A DNA stretch of 64,000 nucleotides from contig NZ_QBKQ01000001.1 in NCBI RefSeq assembly GCF_003054225.1, forward strand, positions 434,001-498,000, in the 5' to 3' direction. Below the pieces are notes generated by a model, which was not told where the DNA came from, did not search any database, and saw only the letters and a program-made list of their open reading frames with translations. This document shows, in pieces, positions 7,601 to 17,013 of the stretch. The stretch is from Christiangramia gaetbulicola. Its GTDB lineage: Bacteria; Bacteroidota; Bacteroidia; Flavobacteriales; Flavobacteriaceae. A program made the translations under genes and the position numbers. The stretch's first letter is position 1. Each line of letters begins with the position of its first letter.

Positions 7601-10222
7601 ATGACGAAAAAGATATTTACGCTTTTTGCATTTTTTTTCATATTCAGTATAGCTGCCAAAGCACAGGACCTACCCCTTGGAGATTCTAAAAAATATACTA
7701 TTGGAGATATAAAAGTCACCGGAACCACCACTTATAACGAACAAACGGTGATTGCCTATACCGGTTTAAAAGAGGGTGAGGAGATCTATATTCCCGGAGA
7801 GAAATTAAGGGATGTGATCAACAAACTTTGGAAACTGGACCTGTTTAGTGATATCAACTTTTATATCACCAATGTAGAAGGTAATGTTGCCGATCTCGAA
7901 CTGGAGATCCAGGAAGTACCTGTTTTAAATAATGTAAGTTTCTCTGGAATCAAAAAGAAAAGCGAAAGAGAAGATCTTATAGATGAAAACAACCTAAAAC
8001 CAGGTATTAAGGTCACAGAAAACCTCATCACTACTTCCAAAAACTACATAGAAAACAAATACAAAAAAGAAGGATACTTCAACGCCAAAGTAGACATTAG
8101 AACTTCTGAGGTTTCAGATACTGCCAGTACTAATAAGGTGAACATGGTAGTAGATATCAAGCAAGGCGACAGGGTAAAGATCTCAGATATAGAATTCGTA
8201 GGAAACGAAGAATTATCTGATGCCAAGCTTAAGCGTAACATGAAGAACACCAAGCAAAAGAACCTTTTCAGGTTCTGGAAGCGTTCTAAGTTCGTAAGAA
8301 ATGATTACCAGGCAGACAAAGAATCTATTATAGACAAATACAAAGAAGAAGGTTTCAGAGATGCCCGAATAACTTCAGACACCCTTATCAAAAAGGACGA
8401 GGAAAATATCGCGCTTCAATTAAACATCGAAGAAGGAAACCAATACTATATTGGGGAAATAGATTTTCTTGGAAACAGTGCTTATACAGACTCTCAGCTT
8501 AACCGGTTCTTAGGAGTTAAGAAAGGTGATGTATATAATGGTGTTCTTCTGGATGAAAGAGTTCAGGGAAGAGAGCCTAATAAAACTTCTATCGCTAACG
8601 AATATCAGAACAACGGATACTTATTCTCTAATATCGACCTTGTAGAAACCAACGTTTACAACGATACTATCGATTTTGAGATCAGGATCGTTGAAGGTAA
8701 AGAGGCTTATTTCGATGAAATTAGAGTAACCGGAAACGACAAAACAAAAGATCACGTTATTTACCGTGAACTAAGAACCAAACCGGGACAAAAATACAGC
8801 CAGGAAGCTGTAGTAGCAACGGTTCGTGAACTTGGTGCCTTAGGTTTCTTTGATGCGGAGCAGTTAAATCCTGAATTCGTAGATCCAGATCCTAGAGAAG
8901 GTACTTTAAGTTTGGAATACCAGGTGGTAGAAGCAGGAGCCAGCCAAATCGAACTTCAGGGAGGTTACGGTGGTGGTGGTTTCATTGGAACCCTTGGTCT
9001 ATCGTTCAACAACTTCTCTATTCAGGGATTATTCGACAAAGATGCTTACAGACCAATCCCAATGGGAGATGGTCAAACGCTATCATTAAGAGCACAGGCC
9101 AGTACTTTCTACCAGACCTATAGCCTTTCCTTTAGAGAGCCATGGTTAGGAGGTAAAAGACCGGTAAGTCTTTCAACTTCATTTAGCTATACAAGACAAT
9201 TCCTGTATGATTATGTGGAAAGAGAAGCTGATAAATCCAGAAGCTTTGATATACTTGGAGTAAGTGTTGGACTAGCAAAAAGGCTAACCGCACCAGACCA
9301 GTATGTAACTGTTTCTAACGTGGTAGGTTTCCAGAGATACGACCTTAATAATTACAACACCGGGTTATTTACATTTGGTGATGGGCATTCAAACAACCTG
9401 TATTACCAATTAGGAATTACCAGAGACAACACAAGGGTAAACCCGATCTTCCCAACCGGAGGTTCTAAATTCGCCTTTACCGCTAAACTAACTCCACCTT
9501 ACTCCTTATGGAATGGAGTAGATTACGGAGATCTGGAGAACCAGGATGAGTATCAGTTAAGAGATGATAACGGAAATCTTATAGACCAGCAGGGTAACAG
9601 GGTAACTCCTGAAAACTCGGTTCCAGATCAGGAAAAAGTAGACCAGAAGAAATATAACTGGCTTGAATTCTATAAGATCAAATTCGCCGGAACCTGGTAT
9701 ACCAACCTTTTCAGCTTTGGCCCAAGTAGCAACCTTGTTTTAAGAACGCATGCTGAATACGGTTTCCTTGGAGCTTACAACAACGAAAGAGGTGTGCCTC
9801 CATTTGAAAGATACTATCTTGGTGGAGACGGTCTTGGAGCATTTAGCCTTGATGGTAGAGAAACCATACAGTTAAGAGGTTATCCAAACCAATCTGTAGT
9901 ACCAATAGACAGACCTGCAGATGATAGAGATGATGGTGCTACTATCTATAACAAATATTCACTGGAGTTAAGATTCCCAATTACTTTGAAGCCTGCTGCA
10001 TCGATTTATGCCCTATCGTTTTTAGAGGCCGGTGCTACCTATGACAATTTTAGAGACTATAATCCGTTTCAATTAAATAGATCTGCGGGAGTTGGACTAA
10101 GAATCTTTATGCCAACCTTCGGGTTATTAGGTATTGACTTTGGATATGGATTTGACGAAATTGTTGGTCAACCAGGTCCAAATGGATGGGAAACACATTT
10201 TATCATTGGCCAGCAATTTTAA
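7601..10222 (+). CDS. bamA: Outer-membrane protein assembly factor BamA
   Basis: An 873-residue Omp85 protein. I place the start at ATG 7601 because a textbook signal peptide begins there (MTKKIFTLFAFFFIFSIAAKAQ). The frame is open further upstream, but only inside uppS. Residues about 30-430 form POTRA repeats, with the typical VTGNDKTKDHVIYRELRTKPG in the fifth. From about 445 to the end is the 16-stranded barrel (LQGGYGGGGFIGTLGL), including an RLRGYP-like lid motif (QLRGYPNQ) and a terminal aromatic (GQQF). It inserts beta-barrel proteins into the outer membrane. The two chaperone genes downstream fit this role. Confidence 0.95.
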   Translation: MTKKIFTLFAFFFIFSIAAKAQDLPLGDSKKYTIGDIKVTGTTTYNEQTVIAYTGLKEGEEIYIPGEKLRDVINKLWKLDLFSDINFYITNVEGNVADLELEIQEVPVLNNVSFSGIKKKSEREDLIDENNLKPGIKVTENLITTSKNYIENKYKKEGYFNAKVDIRTSEVSDTASTNKVNMVVDIKQGDRVKISDIEFVGNEELSDAKLKRNMKNTKQKNLFRFWKRSKFVRNDYQADKESIIDKYKEEGFRDARITSDTLIKKDEENIALQLNIEEGNQYYIGEIDFLGNSAYTDSQLNRFLGVKKGDVYNGVLLDERVQGREPNKTSIANEYQNNGYLFSNIDLVETNVYNDTIDFEIRIVEGKEAYFDEIRVTGNDKTKDHVIYRELRTKPGQKYSQEAVVATVRELGALGFFDAEQLNPEFVDPDPREGTLSLEYQVVEAGASQIELQGGYGGGGFIGTLGLSFNNFSIQGLFDKDAYRPIPMGDGQTLSLRAQASTFYQTYSLSFREPWLGGKRPVSLSTSFSYTRQFLYDYVEREADKSRSFDILGVSVGLAKRLTAPDQYVTVSNVVGFQRYDLNNYNTGLFTFGDGHSNNLYYQLGITRDNTRVNPIFPTGGSKFAFTAKLTPPYSLWNGVDYGDLENQDEYQLRDDNGNLIDQQGNRVTPENSVPDQEKVDQKKYNWLEFYKIKFAGTWYTNLFSFGPSSNLVLRTHAEYGFLGAYNNERGVPPFERYYLGGDGLGAFSLDGRETIQLRGYPNQSVVPIDRPADDRDDGATIYNKYSLELRFPITLKPAASIYALSFLEAGATYDNFRDYNPFQLNRSAGVGLRIFMPTFGLLGIDFGYGFDEIVGQPGPNGWETHFIIGQQF

Positions 10223-10253
10223 TTTGGCATGATATTTTCTATATTCGATCTAG

Positions 10254-11063
10254 ATGAAAAAAAGAGTATTTACCATTTTAGCGATTGCAGCCTTCGGCCT
10301 TACATCGGTCACGGCGCAAAAAACCATTAGACTTGGTTACATCGACATGGAATATATTCTTGAAAATGTTCCGGAATATCAGGAAGCATCAAGACAATTA
10401 GACAACAGGGTTCAGGAATGGAAAGTTGAAGCTGAAGCAAGATTGCGCAAGGTTGAAGACATGAAGACCAGGCTGGACAATGAAAGAGCTTTGCTTACTA
10501 AGGAACTCATCGAAGAAAGAGAAAGTGAAATAGCCTATATGGAACAACAGGCTATGGAATATCAACAAAACAGGTTTGGCCCGAATGGTGATTATATGAT
10601 CCAGAAGAAACAACTGGTTAGGCCAATCCAGGATCAAGTGTTCACTGCCGTACAGCAGATCGCTGAAACCAGAAACCTTGATTTTGTTTTTGACAGAACT
10701 GCAGATATTGGAATGATATATGCAGATAAGCAATACGATGTTAGCGAAAGTGTTCTTAGAACCATTAAAAGAACCGCTAATCGTGAGCAGCTGGAAACAA
10801 AAGATGAGATCAAAGAACTTGAAAAAGCAGAAGACCGTACTGTAGAGCAGGATGCTGAGATCACCAAAAGAGAAGAATTGGTGGAACAGCGCAAATCAGA
10901 ACGAGAAGAATTTATAGAGGCCAAAAAAAGAGAAAGAGATTCTTTAAAGGCCGCAAGACAAAAAGAATTTGAGGAGCGGAGAGCTAAAATTCTCGCAGAA
11001 AGAGAAAGAAAAAGAGACTCCATCCTTAAAGCAAGAGAGAAAAAGAACGATACAATAAATTAA
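10254..11063 (+). CDS. OmpH/Skp-family periplasmic chaperone, long-tailed copy
   Basis: A 269-residue secreted protein with a signal peptide ending near SVTAQ, then the Skp/OmpH start (IRLGYIDMEYILENVPEYQEA), long coiled-coil helices and a C-terminal trimerisation strand region (LDFVFDRTADIGMIY). Unlike ordinary Skp it continues for about 85 residues as a highly charged Lys/Arg/Glu helix (repeats such as KKRERDSLKAARQKEFEERR). Skp holds unfolded outer-membrane proteins for BamA. It sits 31 bp after bamA and 36 bp before a second paralogue. The highly charged tail could bind envelope or nucleic acid polymers, but nothing in the sequence decides this. Confidence 0.88.
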   Translation: MKKRVFTILAIAAFGLTSVTAQKTIRLGYIDMEYILENVPEYQEASRQLDNRVQEWKVEAEARLRKVEDMKTRLDNERALLTKELIEERESEIAYMEQQAMEYQQNRFGPNGDYMIQKKQLVRPIQDQVFTAVQQIAETRNLDFVFDRTADIGMIYADKQYDVSESVLRTIKRTANREQLETKDEIKELEKAEDRTVEQDAEITKREELVEQRKSEREEFIEAKKRERDSLKAARQKEFEERRAKILAERERKRDSILKAREKKNDTIN

Positions 11064-11099
11064 ATTTTTAACCTTAAATTAAACTTAACGACGATTACA

Positions 11100-11609
11100 A
11101 TGAAACAATTCAGAACACTTTTTATAGCTTTAGCTTTGACGATTGGCGCTACTGCTTTTACAAATGCACAGTCTAAAGTTGCCCATATTGCTACTCAGGA
11201 GCTAGTACAGGATCTTCCAGAGTATAAAAGCGCGATGGATCAGCTTCAAAAACTTGAAAAGACTTATGATGCAGAAATAAAAGATATGTTATCTGAGGCT
11301 CAAAGCACTATGCAACGTTACGAAGCAGAAGCTAATACAAAGTCTGAAGAAGAGAACCAGAAGCGTGCTACAGAATTACAGGCTGCACAAAGAAGAATTC
11401 AGGAACACAGCGCTAAAGCAAGACAGGATCTTCAAAAGAAAGAAACTGACCTTCTTAAGCCAATCCTTGAAAAAGTTCGTACTGCGATCCAGAAGGTAGC
11501 AAGAGCAAAAGGATATGACTATGTTCTTGACTCTACTACAGGAACAGGGGTTCTTCTAGCTGATGGGTACAACCTTATGCCAGACGTAAAGAAAGAATTA
11601 GGAATGTAA
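11100..11609 (+). CDS. OmpH/Skp-family periplasmic chaperone, standard copy
   Basis: A 169-residue Skp-like protein of usual length. A signal peptide ends near AFTNAQ, followed by SKVAHIATQELVQDLPEY, long coiled-coil arms (residues about 45-115) and the trimer-forming end YDYVLDSTTGTGVLLADG. It is presumed to hold unfolded barrel proteins in the periplasm. It is the second of two tandem paralogues after bamA and lacks the charged tail of the first. A strong intrinsic terminator follows 26 bp after its stop, so it closes the uppS-bamA transcript. Confidence 0.9.
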   Translation: MKQFRTLFIALALTIGATAFTNAQSKVAHIATQELVQDLPEYKSAMDQLQKLEKTYDAEIKDMLSEAQSTMQRYEAEANTKSEEENQKRATELQAAQRRIQEHSAKARQDLQKKETDLLKPILEKVRTAIQKVARAKGYDYVLDSTTGTGVLLADGYNLMPDVKKELGM

Positions 11610-11635
11610 TTGATTCCTTTTATCAATAAATTTAG

Positions 11636-11665
11636 AAAACTGCGTACATATTTGTACGCAGTTTT
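11636..11665 (+). terminator. Intrinsic terminator after the second skp gene
   Basis: A perfect 12-bp stem (AAAACTGCGTAC / GTACGCAGTTTT) with a 6-nt loop (11648-11653) is followed by a T-rich run (tatttttac). It separates the bamA-skp unit from murI, which begins 16 bp after the stem. Confidence 0.8.
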
Positions 11666-11680
11666 TATTTTTACACCTAT

Positions 11681-12475
11681 ATGAACGATCCCAGACCTAT
11701 TGGCATTTTTGATTCGGGTGTTGGCGGCACCTCTATTTGGAAAGAGATCCACCAGTTATTACCTAATGAGAAAACCATTTACTTATCTGATAGTAAAAAT
11801 GCTCCTTACGGAATAAAAACTCAGGAGGAGATCATCGGGCTTTCCATAAAGAATACTGAAAAGCTCTTAGCGATGAATTGTAAGATCATCGTGGTTGCCT
11901 GCAACACTGCTACCACAAATGCGATAAAAGTGCTGCGATCGTCTTATAAGGTCCCTTTTATAGGGATTGAGCCCGCCATAAAACCTGCTGCACTCAAAAG
12001 CACCAATAAGGCAATAGGGATTCTTGCCACCAGAGGTACTCTTACAAGTGAACTTTTTACCCAGACTTCAGAAATTTATGCGCGTGACATCAATGTCATT
12101 GAAGTTGAAGGAAACGGACTGGTAGAATTGATTGAAAGTGGGAAAAAAGATTCTGAAGAAGCCGAAACCCTGGTGAAGCAATTATTGAAACCAATGCTAT
12201 CTGCCGAGATAGATTATCTCGTGCTTGGCTGCAGTCATTACCCCTACCTGATTCCTTTATTAAAAAAGATCCTACCAGAGAATGTAAAGATCATAGATTC
12301 TGGAGAAGCCGTAGCGAGGCAAACCAAAGCTATACTGCAGGAAAATGGATTATTAAATACAAATGAAGGGAATTACCAAATCCCGGAGTTTTACAGTAAT
12401 ATAGATCCTGAAGTATTGTCGGGAATAATTAGCGCTAAAGAAAACAACTATAAAGTTTCCAGACTGGACTTTTAG
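11681..12475 (+). CDS. murI: Glutamate racemase
   Basis: A 264-residue enzyme that makes D-glutamate for peptidoglycan. Both catalytic cysteines are present: Cys74 in VACNTATT and Cys184 in LGCSHYPYL. The N-terminal IGIFDSGVGG carries Asp11. It follows the skp terminator with only 15 bp between, so its promoter must lie in or before that hairpin, or it depends on read-through. Its TAG overlaps, tail to tail, the TAA of the convergent PorP/SprF-like gene (12472-12475). Cytosolic. Confidence 0.95.
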   Translation: MNDPRPIGIFDSGVGGTSIWKEIHQLLPNEKTIYLSDSKNAPYGIKTQEEIIGLSIKNTEKLLAMNCKIIVVACNTATTNAIKVLRSSYKVPFIGIEPAIKPAALKSTNKAIGILATRGTLTSELFTQTSEIYARDINVIEVEGNGLVELIESGKKDSEEAETLVKQLLKPMLSAEIDYLVLGCSHYPYLIPLLKKILPENVKIIDSGEAVARQTKAILQENGLLNTNEGNYQIPEFYSNIDPEVLSGIISAKENNYKVSRLDF

Positions 12476-13524
12476 TTATTAATGGCAGGACATTTACAGT
12501 CGTAACGTTCCCTGCTTTCCCCAAAATTATATCCTAGGGTTATCTGGTGGAAACCACCATTACTCAGAACCAGTGAATTCAGCTGGTAGCTATAGGTATA
12601 TCCTAAAACAAATTTCTTATAATTTACCCCGATGAATGGGGTAATATATCTTAATTGCTGGCGATTTACCTCTTCCCCACCTGTAGTGAACTCAGAACTC
12701 TCAAAACTATTCCTGTAAGACAAACCTCCCCAAATACTATTACCATCTTCAAGTTCATAATAGGCTTTCACATTTCCATCTATAGCCATTTCACTGGTAG
12801 CTTCCCTTGCCTGGAATAAAATAGAAGGCTCAAAGCTCCATGGATCGTTTGGATTCAAGGAAAATACATAACCTGCGGAGAAAAGATACTTTCTCATATT
12901 ACTGGGCACAGCATCTGAATAAAATAATTCACGATTTACCAGGAGAATATTTTTCACAGCAAAATGGAAATATAGATCACTTACGTAATAAGAGATCCCG
13001 AAATCCATGTTTCCGAAGATATCGGTATTGCTGTCCCCCAATAAAGGATCAAATTCCGTAAACCCGCTAGTGTCAAGCCTGTGCTGAATAGCTCCTATGC
13101 TCAAACCGAATGATAACTGATTGAGATCTGCAGTACTTCTTGAAAACATTAGGTGATAAGCGAAGGTCGCGTAAGCTCCGGTCTTGGAATAATTTCCGTT
13201 CTCATCTCTAAAAGCAATTCCGCCCAAACCTATCTTCTGCCCTACCCGGGTATTGTATGAAAGGGTTTGTAAGTTAGGAGCATCCTCCACGTCGAACCAC
13301 TGGAGTCTTCCGGTTAGCCGAATCTGGTCATAATTTGAAGCTCCTGCCATTGAAGGATGAAGCAAGTAAAGATTGTCGGTAAGATAGTCTGAATAGGTTG
13401 GAATGACCTCCTGAGCCTTTAATGCAGAATTATTAAAAAATAATATCGACACTAAAAACAAAATATACTTTAACCTGAAAAAATGAAAATTAAAGCAAGG
13501 ATTTAAATGTTTAGAACTAGTCAT
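12472..13524 (-). CDS. PorP/SprF-family type IX secretion membrane protein
   Basis: With the start at ATG 13524 the product has 350 residues and a plausible signal peptide (FFRLKYILFLVSILFFNNSALKAQ). The frame is open for 25 more codons, but that would overlap the NifU-like gene on the other strand and spoil the signal. The mature part begins with the family hallmark PTYSDYLTDNLYLLHPSMAGAS, followed by barrel-type strands and a C-terminal GYNFG-like end with a short CKCP tail. PorP/SprF proteins are outer-membrane barrels of type IX secretion, often helping a specific secreted adhesin. No partner adhesin gene adjoins it here. It converges on murI with a 4-bp overlap. Confidence 0.85.
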   Translation of the reverse strand: MTSSKHLNPCFNFHFFRLKYILFLVSILFFNNSALKAQEVIPTYSDYLTDNLYLLHPSMAGASNYDQIRLTGRLQWFDVEDAPNLQTLSYNTRVGQKIGLGGIAFRDENGNYSKTGAYATFAYHLMFSRSTADLNQLSFGLSIGAIQHRLDTSGFTEFDPLLGDSNTDIFGNMDFGISYYVSDLYFHFAVKNILLVNRELFYSDAVPSNMRKYLFSAGYVFSLNPNDPWSFEPSILFQAREATSEMAIDGNVKAYYELEDGNSIWGGLSYRNSFESSEFTTGGEEVNRQQLRYITPFIGVNYKKFVLGYTYSYQLNSLVLSNGGFHQITLGYNFGESRERYDCKCPAINN

Positions 13525-13585
13525 AAAGGCTGTAAATATATGTATTACCTTGATTTTCTTTAGTATTTTTGCCAAAAATTTTGAG

Positions 13586-14503
13586 ATGAAAGATTTCACT
13601 ATAAATATTGTTCCAACAACTACGGCGTCAATTGTAAAATTTGAAGCTGATAAATTCCTGACCCGTCACGAAAACTATGAATTCAAAAACATAGATGAAG
13701 CGGCGAAATCTCCCCTTGCCCAGCAATTGTTCTATCTTCCGTTTGTTAAAACGGTTTATATCGCTCAGAATTTCATAGCGATAGAAAAATATGATATTGT
13801 TGACTGGGCAGATGTACAGGAAGAAGTTGCCGAACAGATCAAAACCTACCTAAACAAAGGCGGTGAAGTTATAAAAGAAACCAAAGCTCAATCGGGAAAA
13901 GTACCGGTTACTGTTTACGCGGAAAGCACACCGAACCCTGCGGTAATGAAATTCGTTGCCAATAAGAAACTGGTTCTGCATGCAGCTGAATTCAAAAATA
14001 TTGATGACGCTAAAGATGCTCCCCTGGTTCAGAAACTTTTCCATTTCCCTTTTGTGAAAGAGGTATTTATAGACGAGAATTATGTTTCTATACAGAAATA
14101 CGATGTAGCTGGATGGGAAGAGATCACTATGGAATTACGTGAATTTATCAGGAATTACCTGGAAGAAGGAAACGAAGTTCTTACCAAGGAAAGTGTTGAA
14201 ACTTCAAAATCTGCTAATGCAGAGATCGCCGAAACCAAGAAGGTAGATTTCGAGAATATGGATGACACCTCACAACAGATCGTGGCTATCCTTGATGAAT
14301 ACATCAAACCGGCTGTAGCCAGTGATGGTGGTAACATCCTTTTTGACAGCTATAATGAAGAAAATAAAACCGTAAAGGTTATACTACAGGGAGCCTGCAG
14401 TGGTTGCCCATCTTCTACCATGACCTTAAAAAGTGGGATTGAAACCATGCTTAGGGACATGTTAAGAGGAAAAGTAGAATATGTGGAGGCTGTTAACGGC
14501 TAA
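13586..14503 (+). CDS. NifU/Nfu-type iron-sulfur scaffold with duplicated N domain
   Basis: A 305-residue protein starting at ATG 13586 (MKDFTINIVPTT). Two Nfu N-terminal domains stand in tandem: about 1-95 and 103-197. Each contains the matching motifs FKNIDEA / FKNIDDA and LPFVKTVYI / FPFVKEVFI. The second keeps the usual STPNPAVMKF, while the first has a degenerate TTTASIVKF. The C-terminal NifU domain (about 225-303) holds the cluster-binding GACSGCPSS, Cys271 and Cys274. It should assemble and deliver Fe-S clusters to enzymes in the cytosol. A perfect palindromic terminator follows. Confidence 0.9.
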   Translation: MKDFTINIVPTTTASIVKFEADKFLTRHENYEFKNIDEAAKSPLAQQLFYLPFVKTVYIAQNFIAIEKYDIVDWADVQEEVAEQIKTYLNKGGEVIKETKAQSGKVPVTVYAESTPNPAVMKFVANKKLVLHAAEFKNIDDAKDAPLVQKLFHFPFVKEVFIDENYVSIQKYDVAGWEEITMELREFIRNYLEEGNEVLTKESVETSKSANAEIAETKKVDFENMDDTSQQIVAILDEYIKPAVASDGGNILFDSYNEENKTVKVILQGACSGCPSSTMTLKSGIETMLRDMLRGKVEYVEAVNG

Positions 14504-14522
14504 GACTGACAAAAAATCCAAG

Positions 14523-14559
14523 AATAAAAAAATCCCTTTTTAAAAGGGATTTTTTTATT
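14523..14559. terminator. Bidirectional intrinsic terminator
   Basis: Two perfectly complementary 18-nt arms (14523-14540 and 14542-14559) around a single central base make a hairpin with a GGG/CCC core. It has A-runs on the left and T-runs on the right, so it reads as a terminator on both strands. It lies 19 bp after the NifU-like gene and abuts the end of the convergent phosphate transporter gene. Confidence 0.85.
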
Positions 14560-14560
14560 C

Positions 14561-16831
14561 CTAATAAGTCGTGGTTTTCGCTTCGTTATAGAATTCCTGG
14601 AAAAGCTGCAGCAGACTCATTGTTGAACCAATAAGGTCTTTTGTTTCCAACAGTATTCCAAAATATAATTTTGTATTCTTAGGGCTCGATTCTGAAGTCC
14701 GGATCCTTTGTATCTGTTTTTGAATAAGATCACTTACATATTCCATAAGATCCTGCTTCTCGCTAAGAAGATTATCTATATTCCCAAACTCATGATTATC
14801 GAAGGTTTCGGTGATCTCATCAAACAGGATCTGCATCTTGTCATCTACCTTTTTAAGATCCCGAATTTGATTGAATTTAAGATTCTTGTGGTTGTTATGC
14901 ACGTGGTTATAACTGTTCCTGGTAATAAAACCAATAGACTGCACCATATCCTGTAAATGGTCCAGCGTAAGTATATAGAATTTGCTCGCTTCTACCGAAT
15001 CTTCATCCAGCGATTTAATGAAATAGAAGATATTATCTTTTAATTCATCTACCTCTGTCTCCAGTTTTTCTATCCTCTTATAATTCTTCTTGAGTTTGCT
15101 CAGGTCATAATAACCTAGTTGATCTACGGTCCTGGAGTACATCTTATTAATACCTCCAATCACATTGGAAATATTTTCAGAGGTTTCTGAAGTTATCTCG
15201 TTAATCGTGATGATATCACTCTTTTTAAACTTCTTCCTGGTCTTCTCTTCTTTCGCCTTTCTGGAATGCAGGATTCCGCTTCTCACTACCAGAACAAGAG
15301 CAACGATGATTAGAACTGCCAGGGCAATGGTTCCTCCAAAATAAATGATACTGGCAAAGATCGCGGCGGCAGTGAAGGCAACGATTGCGGTTACAAACCA
15401 ACCGCCAATTACATTAAGAACACCGGCAACCCTGTAAACAGCACTTTCTCTATCCCAGGCTCTGTCTGCCAGTGAAGTACCCATCGCTACCATAAAAGTC
15501 ACGTAAGTTGTAGAAAGTGGAAGCTTCATGTTGGTACCAATAGAGATCAATACACTCGCCACCACCAGGTTTACTGAAGCCCTTACCATGTCGAAGGCGG
15601 GAGCATCAAATCTTTTGCTTCTGGAATGCGCTGAAGGTTTATCGAATTTGTTTTCGATCTTACTCCGCATTCTTTCTGGAAGTACCGTAGTTACGGCATT
15701 TCCAAAAAGAACTGAATATCTTACAATTCCACGGGATAACCAGTTAGGTTCAAATCTTTCTACCGCATCTCCTTGCCTGGAAAGATTGATCCCGGTATCT
15801 ACCACCGATCTTGCCTTACTGGAAAACCAAAGCGTAATTACCATCACCGCTCCAGCCGCGATAAGAAGAATTTCTGGCGTTGGCACGCTTCCGGAAAGAC
15901 CGGTCATGGAAAATTCTGATGGCAAAACTCCGGTAGCTGTATTAGCCGTTTGCCAGAGTTCGAAAGACTGCCAGGCGGCAATAGGAACTCCTATGAAGTT
16001 CACCAGGTCATTTCCGGCGAAAGCCAGAGCTAAAGCAAAGGTACCTATGATAATAATGGTTCTAAGGATATTGATCTTTAAAACGCTCATTAGAAATTGA
16101 GAAATTCCCGTAAATAAAACCAGACCTATTAGAACGATAATGACCGTATGTGTGTTCACATAATCCATGGTCTCCTGGGAGATATAAGGCACACTCTTCA
16201 TCCCCTTTATGAGAATAAAATAAAGGATCGCGGTAAGAGAAAGCCCTCCAAAAATAGAACCTACATATTTCATTTTTCTTTCGAACTGAAAGGAGAATAC
16301 AAGACGGGAAATATATTGCACGATCGCGCCCACGAGAAAAGCGATCACCACAGCCATAAGAATACCTACAATGATCTCGGTCGCTTTTGCTGTATTTATA
16401 TAATTGGTAAGAGCAGAAAGATTGCCATCTCCCTGGGTATAAATTTTAATCGCGGCCATACAAACGGCAGCACCAAGCAATTCAAAAACTATGGAAACGG
16501 TAGTTGAAGTTGGCAAGCCTAAAGAATTGAAGAAATCTAATAAGAGTACATCGGTGATCATAACTGCCATGAAGATGATCATGATCTCTTCGAAGTAAAA
16601 TTCGCCCGGTAAAAAAATACCCTTTCGGGCAACTTCCATTAACCCACTGGAAAATATCGCTCCAACTGCCACCCCAATACTTGCAACTATCATGATGGTT
16701 CGCATGGAAACTGCTTTTGAACCGATAGCAGAATTCAGAAAATTGATAGCGTCATTACTTACTCCAACAACTAAATCTGTGATCGCAAGGGCAAAAAGTG
16801 CCACGAGCATTACGATGTAAATATCTTCCAT
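14561..16831 (-). CDS. PiT-family inorganic phosphate transporter with PhoU-like tail
   Basis: A 756-residue protein started at ATG 16831 (MEDIYIVMLVALF); an upstream TTG would add only six residues. It is a sodium- or proton-coupled phosphate carrier of the PHO-4/PiT family. Paired family motifs are seen: GVSNDAINFLNSAIGSKA early and FAGNDLVNFIGVPIAAW in the middle, with about a dozen membrane helices up to residue 520. After a basic linker (KAKEEKTRKKFKKSD) comes a roughly 220-residue helical soluble domain resembling PhoU/DUF47, usually a separate protein. A hydrophilic stretch around 350-400 is the cytoplasmic loop. The fusion probably lets the regulator act directly on the channel. Confidence 0.88.
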   Translation of the reverse strand: MEDIYIVMLVALFALAITDLVVGVSNDAINFLNSAIGSKAVSMRTIMIVASIGVAVGAIFSSGLMEVARKGIFLPGEFYFEEIMIIFMAVMITDVLLLDFFNSLGLPTSTTVSIVFELLGAAVCMAAIKIYTQGDGNLSALTNYINTAKATEIIVGILMAVVIAFLVGAIVQYISRLVFSFQFERKMKYVGSIFGGLSLTAILYFILIKGMKSVPYISQETMDYVNTHTVIIVLIGLVLFTGISQFLMSVLKINILRTIIIIGTFALALAFAGNDLVNFIGVPIAAWQSFELWQTANTATGVLPSEFSMTGLSGSVPTPEILLIAAGAVMVITLWFSSKARSVVDTGINLSRQGDAVERFEPNWLSRGIVRYSVLFGNAVTTVLPERMRSKIENKFDKPSAHSRSKRFDAPAFDMVRASVNLVVASVLISIGTNMKLPLSTTYVTFMVAMGTSLADRAWDRESAVYRVAGVLNVIGGWFVTAIVAFTAAAIFASIIYFGGTIALAVLIIVALVLVVRSGILHSRKAKEEKTRKKFKKSDIITINEITSETSENISNVIGGINKMYSRTVDQLGYYDLSKLKKNYKRIEKLETEVDELKDNIFYFIKSLDEDSVEASKFYILTLDHLQDMVQSIGFITRNSYNHVHNNHKNLKFNQIRDLKKVDDKMQILFDEITETFDNHEFGNIDNLLSEKQDLMEYVSDLIQKQIQRIRTSESSPKNTKLYFGILLETKDLIGSTMSLLQLFQEFYNEAKTTTY

Positions 16832-17013
16832 AAACAGGTCAATTATCAACCGTTAAAATTGTTGTTTTTTTAATTAACTGGCTGAGCTTTAAAGTTATTA
16901 AAAGATTAATAATACAAAACGCATTTCAGATTACTTTGATATTATACTAATTTTAGGGTTTTAGGCTGGTTTTTGGCCTCTTTCCTCAATACCTTTAATT
17001 CTTAAAATTGCTT

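Noticed and set aside
12546-12562. Short hairpin TGGTGG/CCACCA inside the PorP/SprF-like gene, considered as a murI terminator
   Set aside because: The loop is only 3 nt and no T-run follows.
13525-13599. Upstream extension of the PorP/SprF-like gene
   Set aside because: It would overlap the NifU-like gene start and put a charged segment before the signal peptide.
15528-16100. 190-codon open frame antisense to the phosphate transporter gene
   Set aside because: Fully contained in the PiT gene on the other strand; no family motif or signal, so a shadow.
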